This document shows positions 44,050 to 55,758 of a stretch of DNA of 64,000 nt, one piece after another. Each line of letters begins with the position of its first letter. The stretch's first letter is position 1. Where the stretch lies: contig OY282558.1 of the NCBI GenBank assembly GCA_958295665.1, positions 352,575,034 through 352,639,033 of the forward strand. The letters are read 5' to 3'. Origin of the DNA: Tipula vernalis. Lineage: Eukaryota > Arthropoda > Insecta > Diptera > Tipulidae. The notes under the pieces are model-generated. The model was not told the origin of the DNA. It did no database searches and saw only the letters and a program-made list of their open reading frames with translations. Both the position numbers and the translations under genes were made by a program.

Positions 44050-44770
44050 ATTCGTGTTAGCTGCACTTAGCCATATTGGAGCTGCATATATAGAATAACG
44101 CTCAGTACCATACATTTGTATAGTAAAAGTTTATTTGCCAGATTTAGTTCACTGTTTTTATTTAGACGTGGGTAGAACATTTTAAACAGTAAGTTACATT
44201 TATCATATATTTTTTGAATGTGGAGCTTTAAAGTAATTCTCGAGTCTAAGAAGAATCCAAGATATTTAACAGACTTTTCCCATTCTATATTTACACCATT
44301 TATGTTAAGAAGGGAATGTGGTATCTTACGGGCTGCTCTACACCGTGCAAAGTAATTCGCTTTACATTTCTTAACATTTAGTGTTAATACGAGAACTAAC
44401 AAATATAAATTTAAATTAATTTCAATTATTGATGACAATTCATGCGATGAATAGGTCGCTGTATCATTGGCAAACAAAGCAAGCTGATAATCATTTGATT
44501 TTAGAATTACATTTATGAATAGGCTGAATAATATAGGGCTGATTACCCCGCCTTGTGGTACCCCTAATTGCACTAGACGGAGGGAAGACTTGGAATTGGT
44601 CATTTTTACATAACATTTGCGCTCTGATAAATAAGATTTGAGGATTTTGATTAGATAGATGGGAAAGTTATATGAGTGTAATTTGAATAATAATCCGGCT
44701 ATCAAAAGAGAGTCGAAGTTTTTTGGAAATCTAAGAGGACCAATCAAGTAGACATTTTGTTTTCGCTTGC
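44050..44770 (-). pseudogene. LINE reverse transcriptase core, minus strand
   Basis: Read from about 44767 the frame gives KNFDSLLIAGLLFKL, then LKSYLSERKCYVKM, GVPQGGVISPILFSLFINV, LALFANDTATY, and the palm/thumb region KSVKYLGFFLDSRITLKLHI, ending near 44067. This is the catalytic half of a LINE reverse transcriptase. The F-A-D-D box reads FAND, so the first catalytic Asp is lost. The fragment ends in a Leu-rich stretch (MVLSVILYMQLQYG) that corresponds to the Y-G-x-Q-x-W region. Upstream pieces of probably the same element lie at 46300-46920. Confidence 0.8.
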
Positions 44771-46299
44771 TAGTTGTTACAGGTATTGAATATTACGAAA
44801 CCTCAACATTTTGTCATCCGCGCAAACAATTACAATATATTGCACAACCCAATATTTTGGTCAATGTACTCTGTTATGCCAAAAATTTGTGCAAGTGACC
44901 TAGATAATTTAGTGTAGAGTGTATTTTATGACTTGTTTTTTTTGGATTAGTCATAGCTTTGCTACCATCATTTGGATTCCCTTTACAAAATAAAGTTGGT
45001 ATATATGTATATAGTACTTATGTAATAATCTTTTATAACCCGATCGTACGATACTAGAGATGTATATAAGCCCCTTTGTGTAAGCAACAATTTGGTTTAA
45101 AAAAAAACTAAAAAAAAACACGATTTAAATTTCATTTTGAGTGAGGCCATCGGCAACGAATGACATATCTAATATCGCCCTGTAAAATACAATAAAAATA
45201 TTTTTTTTTTCTGCTTACTGAATGTAGGTTTGTGCTCATAGTGGGCTTTATAGTGATTTGTGGTAAGGTTAACCTAACGTTCCTGATCATTTTTGTAGAA
45301 AACTAGGACTTCCAAATAATTGCTGATTAGGTAGTAGTTACTAGTTACTACAATAAAAAAAAACCAGTTATATAGTTTTGGCCGGTGAGTTCAGCTAGTG
45401 AAAAAATTAATGTTAAATTCTTAAATAAATATTTTATTTAACAGTTGGGCCTCACATAATAGTAGTGGAGGATAAATTATACATCAATAGCATGTCAACT
45501 GTTGGCCATTTATGTGGCGCAAAGTTACCGCTTGTGTGAATAGGCAGTCAGCTGTTATCACGGTTCATTGCTATATGTTATATGGCGTAATGCAACTACG
45601 CAACTACAGTATTTGACTTATAAATAAAACATTTTACTATCACAAGTAAATTAGTGCAATAAATTAGTGCATTAGTACAATAAATGAAAATTTAAAGAAA
45701 AAAAATTAAAAATACAAGAAATAAAAAGTGTTCTAAGAAAGGTGGTGGTTAATTAGTCATTTATTTTAAATCTTTTCTTTCATTATTAAATGCTAGTGAA
45801 AATGTTAATAGTTTCGTTCACTTAAAAAAAAAAATAAGAAATAAAGATTAGTAATAATAGTAATAAATTGTGTGGTGAATTGGATAAGTGAAATTATCAA
45901 AGGAAACTATCTCAAGGGCATAGCGTTTAACCAACTTTTTTTTTCAGTCACGTATATGGAAACCGAGAGTACTCTACGGCAGATTATATGGGTGATTGTA
46001 TAATACTATATATCTATCAACATGAAGTTTGTTGTGCCTCATTCGAATATGATGACAAAACAACCCTCCCTTACCCACTGAGGACTATCCTGTTTTAATC
46101 ATGTTGGTCAGTCATAGGGACACGTAACATAGTTTAACATTTATTTTTTGGAATATGTCCATTTTTGTGCACTTATACCACAATGTTTAATTAATTTGAA
46201 TTTTAAATAATTAAATTAAATAAAATAAAACAATTTGAGAATACTTTCTTTTTGTTATAATTTAACATGTTTTAGAACTCTATGGATCTAGGGTATAGT
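44771..46299. other. unassigned 1.5 kb inside a decayed LINE
   Basis: Separates two parts of a minus-strand LINE whose motifs should be adjacent, so it is probably an insertion or rearrangement. I see no terminal repeats, coding sequence or domain; AT-rich with A-runs. Confidence 0.45.
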
Positions 46300-46920
46300 C
46301 GAATTTCCTTAACGTGCAGAGGAGTCTGATAGGTCTATAGCTATTGCAAGTGTGAGGTTTTTCCTGGCTTGATGATAGGAATAACTTTGCAAATATTACA
46401 AGCTGAGGAAAAATATCCACAAGCTAGACAGTTAATAAGAATAGTACTCCAAAGGCTAACGATGGACAATGTTTTATGAGAATATTTGGAATCCTTGTAT
46501 CTCAAGCGGAGATAATAGCAGTAATAATTATTGGTAGCCAAGTCAACTAAATCCATATTCTCACCCACTTGAGCATCCTTACTTGAAAACGTATTTAAGC
46601 TGCTGGAACTGATTGTTGAAAAGCGATCGGCAAGTTCTTCTGCTTTTTCAGAGTTTAGGAATAAGCAAGCGCTGGGTTATTTTGATCACTATCGGACTTT
46701 TTCAGAGGTGGAATAGTATTAGTTTTACACTTTAATGATTTAATTGTTTTCCAATAAGATTTTGTTCCTTTTGCCAGATTTTCTAGTTTTGATTGCCAGC
46801 GAGCATTTACTAGAACAAGAATTTTAGTTTTTATTAATTTATTCTGTTAGAAATGTTGACCTGGTACCTTGCCATTGGCGCCTGTGTCTATTTCGGCTGC
46901 GTATTAATTGTAAGAATTTA
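46300..46920 (-). pseudogene. LINE polymerase N-terminal fragments, minus strand
   Basis: Broken frames on the minus strand give, from 46920 down, RNRHRRQWQGTRS (the basic linker before reverse transcriptase), SLAIKTRK, KGTKSYWKTIKSLK near 46780, an acidic stretch, and CKVIPIIKPGKTSHL near 46360, which is the first reverse transcriptase motif (V-I-P-I-x-K-P-G-K). Multiple stops. The order and spacing fit the upstream half of the element whose catalytic core lies at 44050-44770. Confidence 0.65.
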
Positions 46921-46929
46921 CAACATTTA

Positions 46930-47400
46930 AACAATCCTTTAACTTTTCAAAATTCTCCCAATATACAGAAATTAAATAAATTTTAACTTTTTTAAATTAT
47001 TCGCTATAATTTCTTTAAATTTTCAAAATTCTTTAAAATCTTTAATATCATTATTCCGTAATGTTTTTTTAATTTTCTCTCTAAACTATTTATAATTTGT
47101 AAAAAATTCTAAATTCTTTAATAATTTAAATTTTAAACTTCATTAAATCCTTTAAATTCTTTTATTTTTGAAATCCTTAGAATTCTTTGAATTCTATAAA
47201 TAATTTTTAAATATTTTAAATTCTAAAAATTTTTAAAATTTTGTAGATTTTTTCATTTTTATAAATTCTATAAATCTTTAAAATCTTTGAATTTTTAAAA
47301 TCATCAAAATTTATTTTTCCATTTCTAAATTTGTTAAATTCTTTAAATTTTTACTCTCTAAATTTTCTAAATATTTTAAAAACTTATCTTAAAATTCTTA
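46930..47400. repeat. low-complexity AAATTCTTTAAATTTT tract
   Basis: About 470 bases made almost wholly of loosely iterated AAATTCTTTAAA/TTTTAAAATT words with a period near 12-15. No coding content. Confidence 0.75.
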
Positions 47401-47406
47401 AAAATT

Positions 47407-47890
47407 TCTGACAAGGGGTGTCAATGGCCCTTAATGAATTTCATGCAAAATCGCAATTTGATGTTTAAAATTCGAAGCACATTTATTTCTCTGGTTAGGG
47501 GATACCTTCATAGCCTAATAGATGAAGCCTGATTTCGTAAACTATTACTACTAAAGTCTAAATCTCTGATAACAGCTCTTAATGGCCCTGAATCAATTTA
47601 ATGAAAACCCGCAATTTGATGTTTAAAATTCGAAGCACATTTATTTCTCTGGTTAGGAGATACCTTCATAGATCAATAGATGGAGAATTGATTCAGCTAT
47701 TTCTTGAAGTATTACAACTTAAGTCCTAATCTCTGAAAGGGGGATGTTAGTGACCTTTTATCAATTTCAGGAAAAACCGCAATTTAAAGTTTAAAATTCG
47801 AAGCACATTTATTTCTCTGGCCATGGGGATACCTTCATAGCTTGATAGATGGAGAATTTATTCAGCTATTTCGTGAACTATCACAACCAC
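47407..47890 (+). repeat. three tandem ~160-bp repeats
   Basis: Each unit has a CCGCAATTTGATG-like start, the nearly invariant AATTCGAAGCACATTTATTT (at 47469, 47627 and 47795; spacings 158 and 168) followed by CTCTGG, then GATACCTTCATAG and a TAGATGGAGAATT segment. Copies are about 80-90% alike. Possibly a satellite seed or the tandem part of a foldback element. Confidence 0.88.
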
Positions 47891-49789
47891 ACTAACAGTG
47901 CCAATTGCAAATATTTATAAAATAAAAATGGAGTGTAATTTTACAGTAATATTTAGTATTAAAAGACAGCATATTAAGGTAATGTAAAACCACAAAATTA
48001 CCAGTATGGTATTTAATTTTGTTGGTATCTTTACAGTAAATTACAAACACGGTCTTTCCTCGGGAATTTTGCGGATCTAAAATGTTTGTTGGGTATATGT
48101 GTCCAGAATTTCAGCATTACCTTTAAATTTTATTTTCGAAAGTGTATGAGAAATCAGTCTAAAGCAACGTAGAATACTAACACCAACACATTCTGTTTGA
48201 ATATTTAATCTTGCCACTACCGATATTCTATTATTATTGATAAACAATTTTCTTCCAATTATTGTAAAATAATATCGAACAAACTACATAATTCAAGTAC
48301 GATAAAAGCTCAAACCATAAAAATTATGTAATTGATAAAAATATTTTTATTAAATAATTTTCATTGAAATCTATAAATTGTGTATAGAGTTTTTAAGAGT
48401 ACCTATACTATGTATATTGTAAAGGATTTTTTTTATTAATAGTTAAGAAAAGATAAATGTTCTTTTCTTAACTATTAAGACTCTTGAAATTTTTGTATAA
48501 TATCTAGGTACTATTATCGTTTATCTAACGATAAGATTACGATATAATTATGTACTTATACAACTTTAAAACATAATATTGTACCTAAATAAAATAAAAA
48601 TCATAAATTTATTTATTTTAAATAAATAAAATTTAAATTTTTATTTTGTTCTTGTGCATTTCGAAAATACAAGAATAAAATTGAATTTACCTCCTTTATG
48701 TATAGTATGTTAGTATATGTGTATTATTATGTACGAGAGTATTTGGTACGAGTAAAAGTTTTCCAATTTTTAAAATATTTTTGTTTTTTACGAAAAAAAA
48801 TAATCGAAAAACTTTTGTCTGTTTTGTTTAATTTAAATTAAAATAAAATTTTACTTAAATTTTAATTTTAAATTTATTTTTAAAATCAGAAATCAATTAA
48901 TTTGTATATACGAGTACGTACAGCTATAAACAAACAGAAGAATCTCGAACAAAAACAAAAAAATTCAAGTTGAAATGAAGATGTACAAAAAATCAAAAAA
49001 GATTTTTTTTTTTCTCAATTAAAGCAAATAATAGAAAACTTTAATATTTAATTTAAATTTTAATTATAAGCGCTTTCTGTGTACACATAATATATGTACA
49101 AAATAAAAAACTCTAACGGATCTCCAATTACGAGTTTCAGTTTACCGCAAAGTGTATTTGCCCTAGATAGTTGATTTATGCAAGCACGTTTTTTTAGGAA
49201 CGCCAGCATTTTCCGCAATACGTAATATTTTTTTTTTTATAAATAAAATTATTATGTTTGTCGGCAGTGATTCAATTTTATGCTACTAGCAAAATATATA
49301 TCCTTTTTAAATGTATATCCAAATCAACACACGAAAAGCGAACGGTTGGTGAAAATATGTATTTATGTTGCAAAAACATAAAAAAATAAAAATTATACCC
49401 ATGCATATGAATTTTAAACATACAATACATAGAACACATACAAAACTTAATACGTGATAAATCTTTATTTGGGTACTGGAGGAAATGTTTTTTGTATTCT
49501 AGAATTTTAAAAATAAAAAGGAAGCAGACTCGCACTCGTTCAAATTTAGAAGGAAAAAAAAAATTGTCTAGCAGCATTTTTATTTTATTGAACATTTGTT
49601 CATGTTTATTAAATTTTTGTTTCTAATTTGGCTTATCGATTATCATTTGGTTTAGCTAAAAAATTTGTAAGTATGTTTATTGCTGATATCTAAATAAAAT
49701 TTCATTCACTTCACGAAATGTTGAATAATCATTTAAGGTTTAGTTTGAAAATACGAGTAGCTAGAAATAAAAATAATAGAACGGTTTTA
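47891..49789. other. AT-rich anonymous DNA
   Basis: A 20-base inverted repeat AAAAGATAAATGTTCTTTTC lies at 48448-48467 within a longer stem (48442-48482). The minus-strand frame 49278-49595 has no known domain. No gene recognised. Confidence 0.5.
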
Positions 49790-50187
49790 CTAGCGTTTTG
49801 CCTGGAAGGTGAAAAGCGACCCGTCGATACCAGACGGCCTCCAGTTGTAATTAGCCTTAAACCTTTCTTTATCCGATCTCATGGGAATTAAAATGGATGA
49901 AACAAAAAATGATATAAAAAGGATTGGCACTCTCCAAAAGCCGAAAAAAAAATAAGGAGAAGTACCTCTGTCCTTTCTAGAGGATGACTCTAATGCGCCC
50001 AAGGCGGGAGTTAGCTGTACCAACACTACACAGGGGAATAGTCAAGCGATGAGGGATATACCTTCGGCGAAGCGGAGTTAAATGAATCGTTGCTCAGCAT
50101 TTAGAATCATTGAGAAATTGACGGTGACCCCTGAGTGGCACATCACTTAGGACCAAAGAGTGTCAGTGGCTTAAACAAAGAACCCTG

Positions 50188-50385
50188 TTGAATGCACTGG
50201 TTAACAGCAAGCTTGCCAATCTGCTGACCGAAGTTAAGTCGGGCTCCCCCAATAAGCATGTGTTCATGCTAGCCGTAATTGACAAGAGTCAAGGAGATGG
50301 GAGCATCACGCAGGAAAGATGGAGGTTGTTCTACAATTCCTTAAAGCTCATTTTACTGATGGTCCTAGACGAGAATCCGGGGTAG
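50188..50385 (+). pseudogene. R1/LOA LINE ORF1 scrap
   Basis: The 65-residue frame reads LIDKSQ-like text and then ERWRLFYNSLKLILLMVLDE and NPG. In LOA-group LINEs ORF1 a helix of the form E-R-W-x3-E-x-x-L followed by a D-x-N-P-G turn precedes the nucleic-acid-binding part. I base this on pattern memory, supported by the definite polymerase of the same group 0.5 kb downstream. Confidence 0.4.
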
Positions 50386-50849
50386 CCTTCCTGCAAAGAT
50401 GCGAGATAGTATCAAGGACGTGTGAAGTTGACAGCATGATCAGACCAGAGATCGGATAAATAAGGAGTCCCTAGGTAGTCGTTCTGAAAAAAAGGGGGTG
50501 ATTGACCTAACACCTAGGCCGGAAGTAGCTACCAGTAGTGTAGTAGAAAAGGCTGAGAGTAGCCAGGTTACTGAGTCCAGTGACTTCGGCTTTGGGCTGA
50601 CTCACTTATAGGCAGTGTGGAACATGAGCGAAGCAGATGGCGAGCCGATGGAAGAGAATGTTGGGAGCCTGTGCACACTGGAGTGCGCTGCCAAGGTCTC
50701 TGCAGCGAGACGGGCGACGCCGGCGCATCCCAAGGGTATAAAATTGTATCCTCTACTTTCTAAACACACCAATGGTGACACAGCTGATCCTCGAAGCGGA
50801 ACAAATTAAGATGGGTTGAGTACTGTGAGTTGATTGTAATGCGCATCAC

Positions 50850-52460
50850 ACGAGAGAGATAAGCCACTTTTTGATTATTTCCTGAGTACTAATCTTTCAT
50901 TGTGTAGTATGAGGCGGGAACTCACATTTATTACTAGCGATATTCTCTAGGTCTTAAATGTGACCCTAGCCTCAAATAATAGTTTTCATATGGTTAAAAG
51001 TGGACGGTTGGACCATCGATAAATAACCTAAAGCTGGATATTCACCTTGCTATCCGGAACCCTAGAACTAAAACCCAGCGACAGTAAGAGAACTGGAGGA
51101 TATAGTGGAAAGTAGTAGTTGATGGAACCTGTCCTATAATGATTCATTGGCTAGGCCTAGTGGAAAGCAAAAACCAGTGTCCAGGGAATTGGGGTCCAAT
51201 CGTAAGGCTTGAACGCTAATGATTGACTCTCAGAATTTGTAAGAGAGAGCAGAGGAAGGCACAAAGGAGGTCCTGGAGAGTCTTTTGTGATAAAATGGAA
51301 GATGTCTCTGAAAATTCTAGCCTTAGGAAGATTCTTTCCAAAAGTACAACCAGTGCCAGTTTTTTTATTAAACCGGTCGGGTCGTGGACAGCTTCTAGTG
51401 GAGAGTCTTTGGAGCTTATATTTGAAACCAGTTTCCCAGGGAGCTTTGACGACCTGATGGTGCTTAGTAATCATCAACAAATACTGTCAGTGTGCACAGA
51501 GGATTTCTTAACTAAGATTCAGATCAGATTATACCAGCGGAACTTCTAAACAACTCAGAAATTATCCTGACTTACTTGGAAGCAATAATCAAAAGGTGTT
51601 TGAAGCTAGTTTATACCCACAGCTACTAGACGGAGGTTAAAGTGGTATTTATCACGAAAGCTGGAAAAGCTCACATGTCTAAACTAAGCTCCAAAGACCA
51701 ATAACTTAACTCTGTCATCCTTTTTGTTGAAAACCTTGGAAAGGCCACTTGAAAGAGTTATGTTTGGTAGCCTTCCTAGATAAAGAGTTCGCTTTTAATA
51801 ATGTGAAAGCAAAAGCATTGAGGGAAGGATTGTCATTTTTGTAGGTGTACTTCCCAAGTAGGTTAATTAATCGTATGCTAGTAAGGAGGATGGCTAGCTC
51901 GGATCTAGAGGATTACATCATTAAGAGGCGAGCGATTAGGGGAACCCGGCAGGGAGAAGTCTTTTCGTACAGACAACGTAGTGATAGGTATTTCCGGGAG
52001 GTTCCCGGGCAAGGTTGTGGACGTAATGTAGAATCTCCCCACAATCGCTACGAAATGGGTTGGGAAATGCCGACTGGGAGTTAAATCGTCCAAGACAGAG
52101 CTGGTACTCTTTACCAATAAATACAAAATCCCGGCAGTTGTCCCTCCTACCTTAAACGGTACGAGACTTGCTTTTACTGACAGATCGACAGTTTGAGGCC
52201 AACCATATCGGAGAGAGTCAACAAAGCTACTGTACCTACTTAAGTACTCATGCAACAAAGCCATTGGTAACAGATGGGGTTTGAAGTTATAGCTGTTACA
52301 CTGTTGTAGTGAGACCTATACTCACGTATGGGGCGAGTGTGTGGTGGTGCGCTCTGAACAAAGTAATTTTTAAAAATAAGATCGAGAAGATGCAAAGAAC
52401 TGGATTAAAGAACAATAAATGCGTTAAGGTGTACGCATTATAAATGACCTTCATTACTTG
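50850..52460 (+). pseudogene. R1/LOA LINE ORF2 (endonuclease end, reverse transcriptase)
   Basis: Broken frames show the endonuclease end near 50866-51090 (LFDYFLSTNLSLC, ELTFITSDIL, VLNVTLAS, HR), then the linker at 51240-51470, open for ~80 codons (RSWRVFCDKMED, LRKILSKS, GSWTASSGESLELIF). Reverse transcriptase follows: VKVVFITKAGKAHMSK near 51640, a LLKTLERPLERV-like stretch near 51725, EFAFNNVKAKALREGL near 51790, RGTRQGEVFS near 51936 and SKTELVLFTNKYKIP near 52093. The end has GNRWGLKL near 52270 and a T-Y-G-A-x-V-W-W motif near 52330. The catalytic Asp pair region is shifted and unreadable. Many stops and frame changes. Confidence 0.75.
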
Positions 52461-52570
52461 GTTTCATCAGGTCACGACTTAAGATATATATGTATTTAAA
52501 TTTAGAATTTACGAGTAAACCTAAGTAATTAAACTGATGCATTTTTCCAATGATGCTGCGGGGTAGTTTT

Positions 52571-55443
52571 AGAAGTAGAAGGCAAAATTGTGTTCACAAA
52601 TAAAATCAATTTTGATTTTGATGTGTGTAAAACCAAAAATACTATTCGAAAAACTATGTTTCCAAAAGATTTAAGTCCTCTTGCAGTTGCCGATGTAGAC
52701 ACAAGACTTAATCAAATCTGGTAATTTTATAGGAACGATGCAAAAAGTAGAATATTTTAAACTCTTTTTGACTTATTTCGACTTAATCGATTATGCTCTA
52801 AGTCTCCATTCTGTGCCTTTATGATCACTGGGCGTAATTGTTTAAGTCGCACTTGATAATTGTATAATTTTTTAATAGATACATATATAATGTTAAATAT
52901 TGCGAAACTCATATTGAGTTAATCCATCACATTTTACAGGAAAACCAAAATCAATGCGTACTTTCGATTCAAACTACACAGGCGCTTGGAGATACATTTA
53001 TTCTGTAACAGTGGCGTAACTACAAATTTCCGGCCTACCGCAAAATTTTTCTTGAGCCCCTATGAACCTATGAATAAGTAAAGCTTTTTGTTAAAAACGT
53101 ATTTTTCCATATTGTCCAGCCTCGCATTAATTAAAAGTATCTAATTTCGAGAGAATACGATACAAAACTTGATTCAGTTCCATGACTTCAAATAAAACGA
53201 AATTTCCTGCAATCAACTCAATGGTTTGACGATTTCTAAATATACCAACAAAGCATCACCAATTTCGAATAAAATTTGAAAAATATCAAGAATTTCGAAA
53301 TAATCTCAAAAATTTTGAATTTTCAAAGTATCTTAAATATTCTAGAAAGTTCTCAAATATCGATTATCTGTAAGTAAGTAAACCCAAAGGAATTGCTATA
53401 CACGCTAAGCACCACCACGTAAAACGTAAATAGCCTGGGCATTCTTAAATAATTTCGATTAATCGAAAATCTACTATCAGATGTACCATATATGTGTAAC
53501 TCTGCAAATTCCCACAACTCAAAGCTAAGCGCAGAACATTGCCTAACAAAAGTCGTTTAAATTTGTAAATCTTTAAGATTCTCGAATAATCCTAGGAATG
53601 TCGAAAACTTAAGAAATTTCTCTCAGAAAAAATCGAATAATCTCTATATTTTGTGAATCTCGATTGATCTCGATCAATTTCAAAAATACCGAAAAATTTG
53701 GACATTAATGAATAATTTTGGAAAGCCTATAAAAATCTAGAAAACCAACAAAAGTTTCGAAAATTCGTTTAAATATCGAATTATTTGTCAAGTAATTTAA
53801 TGTTACTAATACTACTAAGCAAGTTGAAACTAAGGTGAACAGAGTGATAAGCAATAAGAAAGGAACCCTCAAATAGTACCGGATAATATCGTAAATATCG
53901 AACAATAATTTTCTTCGAATAGACTCTAAGATTCTTGAGTAACATCGAACCATCAAATACACCCTATACAACCTCAAACATACTCGAATAACCTCTAAAA
54001 TCTCAATAACCTGACTCTTTCGAAACAATAATTAAGTCTCGAACTAAATTTCCATGCTACACTACAATAATCTCGAAAATTTTTAAAAAGTGATTAAAAC
54101 ATGAAATCGTAAAGAAGGGGATATGAAACTGGAGAACTCGCTAAAAAGAAGCAAAAAAAAAACACCATCATTAATTGCCAAATTAATTTGTAATTTGCAA
54201 TTTCCTTATATTTGAAATAGTTTTTCAAAATAAATCGCTTTTATTGGGCTTACCGTTAAATGCAGGTTTTATAACCGTTTACCATTTAATAAAAAACATT
54301 CGATTAACTATAAATCGAACGAATTCGTTATAGAGACTGATTGGTTTGTCTCAAGTATCCGTTGAATTCCCTTTCTTAAGACAAATGCGCTTTTCCATCG
54401 CGGTTAGGAATTTTTCTAGGAAGAAGGTTTTAACAATTTCTTGTTTTTCAGATTAGTATTGGCTCCTTTTAACAAATCAGATAATCCTTTTCAAATAAAA
54501 TTTAACTTTTGCAAAAGAAATTTAACGTCACAACATTCAGTCTTTTGCAAAAAAAAAAAAAAATTCAATCTTTTCTCATCAAAACTTGATTTGTAAAAGG
54601 TTGAATTTGATGCGCAAAAAAGGTAAATTTGGAGTGCAAAATGCATGTTACAAATAAATCAATCCAGCAAACTCTAAAATCATTATCATTTGATGTCGAA
54701 AGCTTTAATTTCATAAGAATTTAGCAAATTTAAATATCTGTCAAAACCTCAACCCATTTTTATTTGTATGGGTACGTCCAGCAACCGAGAAGAAATTGTT
54801 GGGCCTGCAATAGGAACGATCTTTTCTTTCTGTAAAAAGTACAGACCACCGCTTTCCTTAAAAATTTTCTAGATATATTCTGTTCTGCAAATTTTAAAGG
54901 GTGGTCTAGCTACCATCTATCTAATCTTGACTTTGAACTAATATTCGAACGCCGCTGCAAGTACCTAGTTACGCCGCTGTTCTGTAACCGAACCGTTACA
55001 AACGGTATTAATTAGAGATCACCAAAACGCTCTTTTGCAAGATAATGAAATCAAGGTGATTAATTTTGACGCCAACGGTAATGTTATCAAAATTCCAACT
55101 CAAAAAATTCCATTCCATGGATTTATTCTGTGTTATTTCAAGTGCAAATTCGATAGGGTGTGTGGATAAATTATTCCGACAGCTTTGTTACGTAAAGTGC
55201 TCGCCAAAAATAACGAAAAGCGGTAAATCAGCGTACAAGACTTTTATTAAGACTCACTCTATAGGAAAAATGTACACACATAATTTTGAACCTCGAAATA
55301 TCAAACCCGAAGAAATTGTAAATAGATATTTAAACGTTTGCCCCGAAGACTTCAAACTTAATGTCAAAAGTAAATCAGGTAAAGAACATGAATCAAAGCT
55401 TCTAAAAATGGATTTTCCAAACTGCATGGATTATAAACCCTAA
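52571..55443 (+). pseudogene. unrecognised coding remnant split by a hAT
   Basis: Three pieces look coding. (1) 52571-52722: KINFDFDVCKTKNTIRK then MFPKDLSPLAVADVDTRL, ending at a GTAATT donor-like site. (2) From 52940, after a CATTTTACAG acceptor, KPKSMRTFDSNYTGAWRYI, interrupted at 53008 by the hAT and resuming at 54988 in the same frame with EPLQTVLIRDHQNALLQ and INFDANGNVIKIPTQ. (3) After a shift between about 55090 and 55150, an open frame to 55443 with CVDKLFRQLCYVKC, MYTHNFEPRNIKPEEI and PNC. The sequence has balanced amino-acid composition and ordinary codons. I do not recognise the family. The splice phase between pieces 1 and 2 does not fit, another sign of decay. Confidence 0.45.
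53009..54979. mobile_element. non-autonomous hAT element, perfect 8-bp TSD
   Basis: Starts CAGTGGCGTAACTA (53009) and ends TAGTTACGCCGCTG (54979), inverted ends with one mismatch, of the common hAT CAGNGGCGTAAC type. TTCTGTAA at 53001-53008 and 54980-54987 is a perfect 8-bp duplication. The 1,971-bp interior holds no transposase frame; much of it (53200-54080) is CTCGAAAATTT/TCGAATAAT low complexity, and an A-run lies near 54550. It must be moved by a hAT transposase encoded elsewhere. Confidence 0.93.
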
Positions 55444-55540
55444 CAGTAGTCAATACGTATGGTTCCAATATCTTTCTTTAATTTTGGTATGTTGAATACC
55501 AACTAAAACTGTTTAAAAATACAATTAACACGAATTTAAA

Positions 55541-55630
55541 TAAATGATGGATGGTCGTTCTCTGGTTTTTGGACCACCGTCGAAGCCACATCTTATTTTG
55601 TATGGATACAAATTATTCGCGACAGATTAT
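55541..55630 (+). repeat. truncated 5' LTR of the gypsy element
   Basis: Only the last ~90 bases (from AATAAATGATGGATGG) match the 3' LTR; upstream sequence is unrelated, so the first ~140 bases are missing. It ends just before the primer site. Confidence 0.8.
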
Positions 55631-55758
55631 TTGGCGACGAGAATAAAATATTTTTTTAAGTCGTGCAAAGGATAATAATTCTGTAATATATTTATAAAAT
55701 TATTTATAATATATTGCACGTGATAAAATTGCATTGACGAAAAGTCAACAACAACAAA

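Larger units (their letters stand above)
49790..52480 (+). mobile_element. R1/LOA-group LINE remnant
   Basis: Noticeably less AT-rich than its surroundings. It carries an ORF1 scrap, endonuclease C-terminus, linker and reverse transcriptase in order on the plus strand, all broken. The left edge is uncertain; GC content rises near 49790. The right edge is near 52450-52480, with no clear A tail. Confidence 0.7.

Noticed and set aside
51223..51549. 108-codon frame as an independent gene
   Set aside because: It is the linker of the R1/LOA LINE polymerase, continuous with flanking reverse transcriptase pieces.
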